From positions 1 through 32,407 of the forward strand of contig JAGYKL010000032.1 in assembly GCA_018401705.1 (NCBI GenBank): a stretch of DNA of 32,407 bases, written 5' to 3'. Numbering within the stretch: the first letter of the stretch is position 1; each line of letters starts with the position of its first letter. Position numbers and translations under genes: made by a program. The stretch comes from Bacteroidia bacterium (GTDB lineage Bacteria; Bacteroidota; Bacteroidia; M30B66). Of this stretch, positions 10,047-17,159 are shown in pieces. The notes below the pieces were generated by a model, which worked only from the letters and a program-made list of their open reading frames with translations, did not search any database and was not told the origin of the DNA.

Positions 10047-10755
10047 AATTATTATAAGGTGTGTTTTGTAGATATTTTTGAAATTCAACTCGATAAGAAT
10101 CTGCAATAGTTATTCGATGTTTACCAATAATTACTTGGTTTCTTTCAATGCTATCAATCTTATTAAGGTTTATTATAAAGGATCTATGGATGCGCATAAA
10201 CTTTTCGGGTGGTAATTGTTCTTGCAAATCTTTAAGATTTAATAAAGAACTCAATGGAGAAACCTTATTGTCTATGAAAAGTTTAACATAATCTTTATCA
10301 CTTTCTGCAAAAAGCAAATTGTCATACTTGATATTTTCAAATCTGTAATCCACTTTAACGAAAAATGAGTCAGCTTCAGTAGAATTGCTTACTAAGCTAT
10401 TCCTGTTTTGAGCTTTTTTAACTGCTTTTGAGAACTCTTCAAAATCAAATGGTTTTAGCAGGTAGTCGATAGCCTCCACTTTAAAACCATCAATTGCATA
10501 ATTTGAAAATGCCGTAGTGAAAACAACACCCAGAGTTGGAGAAATTCTTTTACTTAATTCAATGCCATTCATCCCGGGCATTTGAATGTCAAGAAAAATA
10601 AGATCTACATTTTCATGTGAAAGTTCCTCTAAAACTTCTGTTGCATTATTGCATTTTGCTACCAATTGAAGAATTGGCATTTGATTTACATAGGATGCTA
10701 AAAGATTTAATGCAGGCAATTCATCATCAGCAATGATTACACGAATTTTATTCAT
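9952..10755 (-). CDS. LytTR-family response regulator
   Basis: A receiver domain occupies residues 1-115, with the acidic pair D10/D11, phospho-acceptor D56 in F-L-D-I-Q-M-P-G, T80/T81 and K101 (L-L-K-P-F). A LytTR DNA-binding domain follows at about 130-230 (VKVDYRFENIKYDNLLFAES, then F-M-R-I-H-R-S-F-I-I-N). It should be phosphorylated by the kinase encoded just upstream, whose stop overlaps its ATG by 4 nt. The frame as given runs to TGA 9952 and yields 267 residues, but the last 35 look foreign: they hold pieces of the signal peptide and first strand (QFIIDGKVLE) of the downstream receptor in the wrong context. Adding one base in the A run at 10064-10067 would stop the protein at TAA 10052 after 234 residues, 5 nt before the receptor ATG. 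I take 10052 as the likely true end. Confidence 0.93.
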   Translation of the reverse strand: MNKIRVIIADDELPALNLLASYVNQMPILQLVAKCNNATEVLEELSHENVDLIFLDIQMPGMNGIELSKRISPTLGVVFTTAFSNYAIDGFKVEAIDYLLKPFDFEEFSKAVKKAQNRNSLVSNSTEADSFFVKVDYRFENIKYDNLLFAESDKDYVKLFIDNKVSPLSSLLNLKDLQEQLPPEKFMRIHRSFIINLNKIDSIERNQVIIGKHRITIADSYRVEFQKYLQNTPYNNYVNISEAIISFTDLQFAISQQFIIDGKVLER

Positions 10756-11792
10756 AATTTAATCTTTAAAACCGAATTGTAAATACCAGCTTTAGATTCA
10801 ATTGTTAAGCTGTTTTGTTGAGGATACAGATTATCTAGGCGCTTTTGTAAATTTATAATTCCAATTCCACTACCACTTTTGTCTTCAACATCCTTTGGAT
10901 TATTAGAATTGCTTATTGTAAATATTAATTCTCCATTTGATAATGCTAGTTTTAAATCAATAAAAGTATCTGTTTCTGAAGAAACACTGTGTTTAAAAGC
11001 ATTTTCAACTAAAGGAATAAACAATAAAGGAGCTATTTGTATTTCTTCGATGTTGCTGGGAAAATCTGCTGAGATTTTAATAATATGTCCTTGTCTTTCT
11101 TGCATTAACTGAATATAATTTTGTATAAAAGCAATTTCTTGAGATAAAGAAACTCTGTTTTCTGATGTTTCATACAACACATATCTCATTAGTTTACTTA
11201 ATTGATGCAAAGCTTTTTGAGCCCTTTCAGGTGCTTCTGTAATTAATGCATAAATCGTGTTTAATGAATTAAAAAAGAAATGCGGCTGTATTTGATAGTG
11301 TAAATAATTTAATTCGGATTTTAATGCTTCATTCTCAGAGTTTTTTCTTTCTATCTCTGAATTAAGAAATCGCTGTGTTGACTTAATAGCAACGCTAACA
11401 CCTACAGGTAAAAGGTAAGAAATAAAGATCCTGAAATAAAAGAATGTTTTAAATGGTTTGTGTGAACTAGAGTTGAATGGGTGTTGGCTAAAAAAATCTT
11501 TTATCCATTCAAATCCAAACAATAGAAGAATAATTATTGCAACATTAATTATTAAGAATAATAGTATTCTTGACTTAAATAGAAAAGCATTAATTAAATA
11601 CAAATAATTTACGTAAAAGAGTAAAGCAGAGAAAATAAGAGGAATCCAATGCCTTAATAGCAGAGAATCCCAATTGAGTGATTCTGCAGGAAGCAATAGA
11701 ATAGGAAAGCTCACAAAAGCTGCCCAAACAACAAGATGTAATGTTATTTGAAAAAAAATCGAACTGCGTTTATTTGAATATTCTTTCAACAT
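10752..11792 (-). CDS. LytS-type sensor histidine kinase
   Basis: A 346-residue membrane kinase of the His_kinase/LytS type that pairs with LytTR regulators. Four hydrophobic segments occupy about residues 10-135. A coiled-coil linker (E-R-K-N-S-E-N-E-A-L-K-S-E-L) leads to the phospho-acceptor motif YQIQPHFFFNSLNT with His171. The ATP-binding N box is LVENAFKH (N264), and the G box is SGSGIGIINLQKRL. The frame extends to a TTG at 11801, but the ATG at 11792 is the better start. The stop overlaps the response regulator ATG (ATGA), so the two are co-translated. There is no large periplasmic domain, so the stimulus is probably sensed in or near the membrane. The signal is unknown. Confidence 0.93.
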   Translation of the reverse strand: MLKEYSNKRSSIFFQITLHLVVWAAFVSFPILLLPAESLNWDSLLLRHWIPLIFSALLFYVNYLYLINAFLFKSRILLFLIINVAIIILLLFGFEWIKDFFSQHPFNSSSHKPFKTFFYFRIFISYLLPVGVSVAIKSTQRFLNSEIERKNSENEALKSELNYLHYQIQPHFFFNSLNTIYALITEAPERAQKALHQLSKLMRYVLYETSENRVSLSQEIAFIQNYIQLMQERQGHIIKISADFPSNIEEIQIAPLLFIPLVENAFKHSVSSETDTFIDLKLALSNGELIFTISNSNNPKDVEDKSGSGIGIINLQKRLDNLYPQQNSLTIESKAGIYNSVLKIKL

Positions 11793-11885
11793 CGGATACA
11801 AATGTGAAGGATAATATTGACGAAGTAAAGTATGTTCGACAGACAGTTGAATTTTATCGATGAATCTTGGGTGATATATCGCGAA

Positions 11886-11924
11886 AAAATCGCCCGAAGG
11901 GCAAAAAGCTCTAGGGGCGATTTT
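11886..11924 (-). terminator. Rho-independent terminator after trxB
   Basis: A perfect 10-bp inverted repeat (AAAATCGCCC at 11886-11895 and GGGCGATTTT at 11915-11924) with a 19-nt loop sits 17 bp beyond the trxB stop. Read on the minus strand, the stem closes into a run of T residues. The A/T-flanked stem could also stop plus-strand transcription, but no plus-strand gene needs it. It separates trxB from the sensor kinase operon. Confidence 0.75.
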
Positions 11925-11941
11925 GTTATTTGTTTTAATTT

Positions 11942-12892
11942 CTATGCTTCTATTCCTACTGTAGCCAGATATCTTTCAGCATCTAAAGCCGCCATGCATC
12001 CAGAACCTGCTGCTGTTACAGCTTGTCTGTAAATATGATCTTGAACGTCTCCGCAGGCAAAAACTCCCGGGATATTAGTTTTGGAGCTACCTGGAATAGT
12101 CTTTACATATCCATTTTCGTCCATTTCGAGCCAATCTTTGAAGATGCTTGAATTAGGTGTATGACCGATAGCTACAAAAAATCCAGTGATATCGAGAGTA
12201 AATTCCTCATTCGTACTGTTATTTTTGAATCTTGCTCCTGAAACTGTTTGCTCTCCTGTAATTTCAATAGTTTCAGTGTTAAATAATACTTCAATGTTAG
12301 GAGTGTTGAAGACTCTGTGTTGCATTGCTTTAGAGGCTTTGAGTTCGTCTTTTCTCACAATCATATAAACCTTTTTGCAAAGCTTTGCCAAATAACTTGC
12401 TTCTTCAGCAGCCGTGTCACCTCCACCAACAATTGCTACATCTTGACCGCGGTAGAAAAATCCATCACAAACCGCGCAAGCAGATACCCCAAAACCGTTG
12501 AATTTTTGCTCAGATTCGATGCCTAACCACTTAGCAGAAGCCCCTGTTGCAATGATAACAGTATTTGCCTCTATAAGCTTGTTATCATCAATCCAAACTT
12601 TATGCACTGGACCTGAAAAATCTACTTTAGTAGCCATGCCAAATCTAACATCGGTGCCAAATCTTTTAGCTTGTGCAAGAAAATCTTCCATCATTTTAGG
12701 TCCGTCTGTTCCTTCTGGATAACCTGGATAATTCTCTACTTCAGTTGTAATAGTTAGTTGACCTCCTGGTTGCATTCCCTGATACATTAGAGGTTTCATA
12801 TCGGCTCTTGCTGCATATATAGCAGCAGTATACCCTGCAGGTCCTGATCCAATAATCAGGCATTCTACGTGTTCTGTTTCGTTGTTATTCAT
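11942..12892 (-). CDS. trxB: Thioredoxin reductase
   Basis: A 316-residue flavoprotein that uses NADPH to reduce thioredoxin in the cytoplasm. The FAD site GSGPAGYTAAIYAARA is at 15-30. The redox-active disulfide C-A-V-C-D-G has Cys139 and Cys142. The NADPH-binding GGGDTAAEEA is at 156-165, followed by the 2'-phosphate-binding basic segment V-R-K-D-E-L-K-A-S at 179-187. The C-terminal FAD motif is GVFACGDV at 276-283. The length is normal. A -7 box at 12900-12907 ends 7 nt before the ATG, predicting a very short or absent 5' leader, and a strong terminator follows. It therefore looks monocistronic, separate from the DUF4249 gene that ends 18 nt upstream. Confidence 0.97.
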   Translation of the reverse strand: MNNNETEHVECLIIGSGPAGYTAAIYAARADMKPLMYQGMQPGGQLTITTEVENYPGYPEGTDGPKMMEDFLAQAKRFGTDVRFGMATKVDFSGPVHKVWIDDNKLIEANTVIIATGASAKWLGIESEQKFNGFGVSACAVCDGFFYRGQDVAIVGGGDTAAEEASYLAKLCKKVYMIVRKDELKASKAMQHRVFNTPNIEVLFNTETIEITGEQTVSGARFKNNSTNEEFTLDITGFFVAIGHTPNSSIFKDWLEMDENGYVKTIPGSSKTNIPGVFACGDVQDHIYRQAVTAAGSGCMAALDAERYLATVGIEA

Positions 12893-12899
12893 GATGGCA

Positions 12900-12907
12900 C
12901 AAATATA
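12900..12907 (-). promoter_or_regulatory. -7 box of trxB
   Basis: The minus strand reads TATATTTG, an exact TAnnTTTG match, in the 18-nt gap between the DUF4249 stop and the trxB ATG at 12892. Only 7 nt separate the box from the start codon, so the transcript would begin within a few nucleotides of the ATG. A -33 TTTG is not obvious. Confidence 0.5.
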
Positions 12908-12910
12908 TAA

Positions 12911-13792
12911 TTAGTTTGCAGCTATAACTGTGTCATAACTCACAGACATTCCAACCCAAACCCCCAAGCCTCCATTTATATTGCTTTTTACTAATGTTGG
13001 AGAAGCAAAAGGATTTCCATTTGAATTTATAGCCGCATCCAATGTCGAGTAAAAGTCATATTCCTTACGACCCATTGTTGCAAATTTGAAAAACATCGTG
13101 TCTCCCAAAGTATAGAAGAATTCATTGGGTACAAAAGTGTCGGTAGCAGCAAATGGCTCGTCACCGCGTCCAGTGAAAAAAGTTACTCGTTGACCATTTA
13201 CGAAATCATCATTAAATGAAGAGCCAGGAACAGGAAAAAACTGCAATTCAGAATTTCTTTTAGCAAATAGTCTGTATGCATTACCAAAGGTGTCTGGATC
13301 CATAATAGTTAAATAAGATACTCCTAAACTATCTTCATTAACGTCGAAGGGATTTAATTCAAACCATGCCGAATCAATAGGAACACTGTCAGGAAGTGTT
13401 GTTGAGGAGGTTAACGTTTGCCCCTCGGCAATAATTTCTAAGGTATAAGTCTTTCCAACTTCACCAGTAATTATGCTTCCTGTATAATAGAAAAAGGGGT
13501 AATTGTTAAAATCTAATGTGAATTGTAAAGTTTCAGTTATAATGCCGTTGCTAAGTTTTACCTCAGCATCTTGTATTACAAACTCTTCAACAAATGATTC
13601 AAGGTCGATTGGGAAACTCTCGAAAAAGCCTTGATTACGAGTTAATAATATTACTGGCCTTTTTCCCGCTTCTATATTTCCCTCAACCACAATTAGATTC
13701 TGAGAGGAGGGAAGGTCTATCTGAATTTCTCGTTCGCATGCAACCACCAGAAAGATTAATAAAAACGGGGTAAAGTATTTTAATAGCTTCAT
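12911..13792 (-). CDS. DUF4249 family lipoprotein
   Basis: A 293-residue lipoprotein. The N-terminus is hydrophobic and ends in the lipobox V-V-A-C at Cys19, followed by E-R-E-I-Q-I-D-L, a start typical of DUF4249 proteins. The body (V-V-E-G-N-I-E, L-S-N-G, G-K-T-Y-T-L-E-I, T-T-L-P-D-S-V-P-I-D) also fits that family of beta-rich, outer-membrane-associated proteins, which in Bacteroidota are regularly encoded next to a TonB-dependent receptor. Its ATG at 13792 shares one base with the stop of the receptor gene, so the pair is translationally coupled. A role as an accessory lipoprotein of that receptor is inferred from position; the biochemical function of DUF4249 is not known to me. Confidence 0.85.
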   Translation of the reverse strand: MKLLKYFTPFLLIFLVVACEREIQIDLPSSQNLIVVEGNIEAGKRPVILLTRNQGFFESFPIDLESFVEEFVIQDAEVKLSNGIITETLQFTLDFNNYPFFYYTGSIITGEVGKTYTLEIIAEGQTLTSSTTLPDSVPIDSAWFELNPFDVNEDSLGVSYLTIMDPDTFGNAYRLFAKRNSELQFFPVPGSSFNDDFVNGQRVTFFTGRGDEPFAATDTFVPNEFFYTLGDTMFFKFATMGRKEYDFYSTLDAAINSNGNPFASPTLVKSNINGGLGVWVGMSVSYDTVIAAN

Positions 13793-16164
13793 TAGAATGA
13801 GAAGTTATAAGTAACTGAAGGTATGATTGGAAACAGAGAGACCATGTTTGCAGTGTTTTTTAAATTTCCATCTATAGGGGATCCGCTAGTTTCCAAGTAA
13901 ATAAAGTAAGGGTTGAGGCGACTATAAACGTTGTAAATAGAAAAATTCCAGCTCGACTTTAAGCGTTTGTCAGGCTTTCGGTTTGGAACCCAGGTGGCAG
14001 ATAAGTCAAGCCTGTGATAAGCAGGCATTCTATAATTGTTGCGATCTTCATAATTAACTACAGGATTTCCCTCAAAGAAATATAGACTTGTAGGCAACCA
14101 AATTAGGTTGCCTGATGCATAAACGAAAACAGCGCCCAATGTCCAATGTTTATTGATTTCATGGGATAAAACAAAGCTTAAGTCATGTCTTCTGTCGTAG
14201 TTTGCATAATAGGTTTTTCCTCCATTTAATTCAGCAAAGGTTCTTTGAGTCCATGATAAGGTGTAGCCAATCCAACCATTGGTTTTACCAAATGCCTTTT
14301 TTACAAAGAACTCAGCTCCGTAGGCCTCGCCACGGCCGAATGTTAAGAAATTATCTAGGTTGTCATTTACACCACTCGAAGGCAAAACCCCATCTTTAAA
14401 TTCAATTTGGTTTTCCATTGTTTTGTAATAAGCTTCAACCGAAGTTTCCCATGCATTATCCTTAAAATTGCGGTAGTAGCCTAAGGAATATTGGGTTCCA
14501 AATTGAGGCCTAACCAACTCCGTGCTTGGGAACCATAAGTCGGTAGGCAAACTTTGATTGGCCAAAGAGGTAATGTGGATGTATTGGTAATTTTGAGTAA
14601 ATGAAGCTTTGATAGATGAATTCTTATTTAAAGAATATCTAAGCATTAAGCGAGGTTCGATATTGGGATAATCTTTAATGATTTGTCCTTTGTCATAAAC
14701 AGTTGAATCAGTTTTTAAGCCTAATTCATCCTTCTGATAACGGGTAAACTGACCTGCATGTGCAAACCATGAAGCTCTTAAACCTGCATGAATTCTAAGT
14801 TTGTCACTGATATCGAAATCATCACCAATATAAGCAGCTGCTTCGTGAGCAAATAGATTTACTGTTGGACCAAAATCTAACTCCTCCCCGGCAATTTCAC
14901 CACTTGCATTATTAGGTGTGAACCTATGCCAAATGTAATTGAGTCCAAATTTAACATTATGTCTAACTGTTGGATACCATGTAAAATCAGCCTTTGCATT
15001 ATAATCTCTAATTCCGGAACCAACTTTAAAAGCAAATGATGTTTGCTCAATATTAGACTCAAATCGGTAGTCTGAAAAAATAAGAGAAGTGTTTAAAAAT
15101 AGTTTATCATTAAATAAGTGGTTCCAGCGTGCCGAAAGAGTTGCATTTCCCCAAGGTATTCTGATATTAAAATTACTCTCGGTGCTTTTGAAGGTAAACA
15201 CATCTCTTCCAAAATAACCTGAAAGAAAAAGACGGTCTTTATCAGAAAGCCGATAATTCATTTTCATGTTTAAGTCGTAAAAGAAGTACCCCGAGCCTTT
15301 TGTTGGAGCATCTTCTCTAATAAAAGGCTGGGCAAGAACATCTATGTATGTTCTTCTTCCTGAAATAATAAAGGAGGAGGTGTCTTTTTTAATGGGTCCT
15401 TCAACTGTTAGTCGTGATGAAATTAATCCAAGACCTCCATTTACCTTATAATTACGATTATTACCTTCCTTCATACTGATGTCAAGAACAGAAGCTAAAC
15501 GTCCTCCATACTGCGCTGGCATTCCGCCTTTGTGAAGATCAACAGTTTTAACTGCATCGGAGTTAAATACTGAGAAGAATCCTAATAGGTGAGCAGCATT
15601 ATAAACAACAGCTTCATCTAAAAGAACTAGATTTTGGTCGGGGCCACCTCCACGCACATAAAGACCTGTGTTTCCTTCCCCTGCGTTTTTAACGCCAGGG
15701 ATTAATTGAACAATCTTAACTAAATCGACTTCCCCAAAAAAAGCGGGCAATTTTTTCATTTGCTCTACTGAAAGTTCAACACGACCCATATCCGTACTTT
15801 TTACTGAATTCTCTATTCGGGATTCAGTAATAACCACTTCTTTAGCAAGAATAGCCTTAGAAATAAGTGATACATTTTTCCTTTGGTCAGTATTAAGGTC
15901 AATAGGGATTTCAACATCATTATACCCCAGAAATGATACAATAAGAGTGTATTTTCCAGCGGGTAAAGTAAGAGAGTAGAAACCATAAGGATTCGTTGAT
16001 GCTCCCTGCATAGTTTCTTTTATATAAGCATTTGCGCCAGGAAGAAACTCTCCTGTGTTTTCATCCTTGACATATCCGCTAACTGTATGCTTACTTTGAG
16101 CTTGTAGATTAATTGAAAAAATTACAAGAATAAATACTTGAATAACTAAAGAAAAAAACTTCAT
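13792..16164 (-). CDS. TonB-dependent receptor with carboxypeptidase-like regulatory domain
   Basis: A 790-residue outer-membrane receptor. The signal peptide MKFFSLVIQVFILVIFSI ends before Q-A-Q-S. A CarboxypepD_reg-like sandwich occupies about 25-105 (VSGYVKDENTGEFLPGANAY, G-F-Y-S-L-T-L-P-A-G-K-Y). The plug domain follows (V-Q-L-I-P-G-V, G-L-Y-V-R-G-G-G-P-D-Q-N-L-V-L-L-D). The rest is a 22-strand-type barrel ending in aromatic S-V-T-Y-N-F-S-F, a BamA-recognised terminal strand. It imports an unknown ligand using TonB energy. The frame could extend to a TTG at 16179, but that overlaps the stop of the preceding CoA-binding gene; ATG 16164 is 11 nt after that stop and starts the signal peptide. 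It is coupled to the DUF4249 lipoprotein gene downstream. Confidence 0.93.
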   Translation of the reverse strand: MKFFSLVIQVFILVIFSINLQAQSKHTVSGYVKDENTGEFLPGANAYIKETMQGASTNPYGFYSLTLPAGKYTLIVSFLGYNDVEIPIDLNTDQRKNVSLISKAILAKEVVITESRIENSVKSTDMGRVELSVEQMKKLPAFFGEVDLVKIVQLIPGVKNAGEGNTGLYVRGGGPDQNLVLLDEAVVYNAAHLLGFFSVFNSDAVKTVDLHKGGMPAQYGGRLASVLDISMKEGNNRNYKVNGGLGLISSRLTVEGPIKKDTSSFIISGRRTYIDVLAQPFIREDAPTKGSGYFFYDLNMKMNYRLSDKDRLFLSGYFGRDVFTFKSTESNFNIRIPWGNATLSARWNHLFNDKLFLNTSLIFSDYRFESNIEQTSFAFKVGSGIRDYNAKADFTWYPTVRHNVKFGLNYIWHRFTPNNASGEIAGEELDFGPTVNLFAHEAAAYIGDDFDISDKLRIHAGLRASWFAHAGQFTRYQKDELGLKTDSTVYDKGQIIKDYPNIEPRLMLRYSLNKNSSIKASFTQNYQYIHITSLANQSLPTDLWFPSTELVRPQFGTQYSLGYYRNFKDNAWETSVEAYYKTMENQIEFKDGVLPSSGVNDNLDNFLTFGRGEAYGAEFFVKKAFGKTNGWIGYTLSWTQRTFAELNGGKTYYANYDRRHDLSFVLSHEINKHWTLGAVFVYASGNLIWLPTSLYFFEGNPVVNYEDRNNYRMPAYHRLDLSATWVPNRKPDKRLKSSWNFSIYNVYSRLNPYFIYLETSGSPIDGNLKNTANMVSLFPIIPSVTYNFSF

Positions 16165-16175
16165 TAATACCCTAA

Positions 16176-16566
16176 TCAATAATTGTTAACTCTAGAAAAA
16201 TAAGTATTTGCCGACATCATCACAAGAGTGCAAGCTTCAAGAACCTCAATGCCTTGTTCTTTGGCAATTTTCTCGAACTTCATGTTTTCAGTTCCTGGAT
16301 TAAATATGATTCTTTTGGGCTTTAAATTTAGAAGATCATCAATCATACTTTCCTGATGGTCTTGATTTATATATAAATGTTATTGTGTGTACATCCACTC
16401 CTTTAGGTAAAGTAGTATTTATTTCAATGTCATTTATCGCTCCAGCCTTTTGCCAAAGCAAACACAGGAAGTTATTATCAAGTAATTTTTTAACTGCCAA
16501 ATTTGAATACCGGGATGGGTTTTCACTAGCACCAATTACTAATGTTATAGGCATTGCTTCAATCAT
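16176..16566 (-). pseudogene. CoA-binding domain protein, frame-disrupted
   Basis: The first part reads M-P-I-T-L-V-I-G-A-S-E-N-P-S-R-Y-S-N-L-A-V, the Rossmann start of small CoA-binding (YccU-like) proteins. The frame stops at 16339, but another frame continues the family without gap: T-L-Y-I-N-Q, P-K-R-I-I-F-N-P-G-T-E-N, E-A-C-T-L-V-M-M, ending at TGA 16176. Removing one T from the run at 16375-16377 joins them to 129 residues, the normal family size. A second, compensated disturbance (C pair 16467-16468, A run 16448-16451) turns an expected N-F-P-V-F-A-L-A-K into N-F-L-C-L-L-W-Q-K. The start is ATG 16566 or 16554; the open frame further upstream overlaps the promoter and does not look coding. 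The stop is 11 nt before the TonB receptor ATG, so the genes are probably co-transcribed. Confidence 0.75.
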
Positions 16567-16594
16567 TTTTATTTTGTGATATTTTAATTCAAAT

Positions 16595-16612
16595 TTTGCC
16601 AAGGCAAATATA
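16595..16612 (-). promoter_or_regulatory. -7 box with overlapping palindrome upstream of the CoA-binding gene
   Basis: The minus strand reads TATATTTG at 16612-16605, a TAnnTTTG match about 40 nt before the CoA-binding gene start. It overlaps a perfect inverted repeat TTTGCC-NN-GGCAAA at 16595-16608, covering the expected transcription start. That is where a repressor would bind, but no regulator is assigned. No -33 element is clear. Confidence 0.4.
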
Positions 16613-16747
16613 GAGTCAGGAAAGTTGCTTTCTGATAGTTTTTGATAAATAAATGATTTGTGAAGGACACTTCTAAAATAGTTGATTCCTTTAACCCAAT
16701 AAGATAGGAGCATTAAGTTTTAGCCGACTCTAAGCTTTTGTCATCAG

Positions 16748-17091
16748 TTATTGTTTACTTACCCAAGAGATAGAGTCTTTAAGATGATGAATATCAACTA
16801 ATTGTAGTTCGAGAAGTGCTTTCTTAAATCTTTAACAAAAGGTAAATCCAGTATTCCATTTGAATGAATATGTCCTAAGCTTCTGTTAAACAGTCAATTC
16901 AGTTCCACCATATGTATGATTTGCTTTTCAATTTCAGGCCATGATTGAACATCAGAAATGAAGTTTTTAATTTTAGGCTGAATATGAGAAAACTTCTTCC
17001 GATTTGTTTTCTCAAGTTTTAAGATACTCAATAATTTGTTCGCAGATGCAGCCATATTGAACTGAACAAGAAAATCACTCGAAAGTTTCAA
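16748..17091 (-). pseudogene. Broken small gene of unknown family
   Basis: Open frame pieces on the minus strand read as one small protein of about 102-114 residues. The first piece (M-A-A-S-A-N-K-L-L-S-I-L from ATG 17055, or from TTG 17091) ends at a TGA at 16894-16896. The same frame continues with L-F-N-R-S-L-G-H-I-H-S-N-G-I-L-D-L. Adding one base in the A run 16820-16822 extends it through K-A-L-L-E-L-Q-L-V-D to TAA 16748. The helical, amphipathic composition supports past or present coding. I recognise no family. It lies between the divergent pntAA promoter and the CoA-binding gene, in the stretch with the most apparent indels. It may be intact in the living cell if the indels are errors. 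Confidence 0.4.
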
Positions 17092-17115
17092 GTTTGAATT
17101 CTGATAATTATAGTA

Positions 17116-17142
17116 TTTGGCATTTCTAAACTTATATATTTG
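17116..17142 (+). promoter_or_regulatory. Candidate promoter of the pnt operon
   Basis: TATATTTG at 17135-17142 matches TAnnTTTG, with a TTTG at 17116-17119 upstream; the 15-nt spacing is slightly shorter than usual. A start a few bases after 17142 would put the GTG at 17142 outside the transcript and leaves GTG 17160 as the first usable start of pntAA. Confidence 0.45.
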
Positions 17143-17159
17143 TGAAAAATGTCATTCTT

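Noticed and set aside
9865-10071. Plus-strand frame across the regulator/receptor junction
   Set aside because: The opposite strand carries recognisable signal peptide and beta-sandwich sequence; this frame is a shadow.
16567-16713. N-terminal extension of the CoA-binding frame up to 16713
   Set aside because: It contains a TATATTTG box and a palindrome and does not resemble the family; the Rossmann start lies at 16554-16566.
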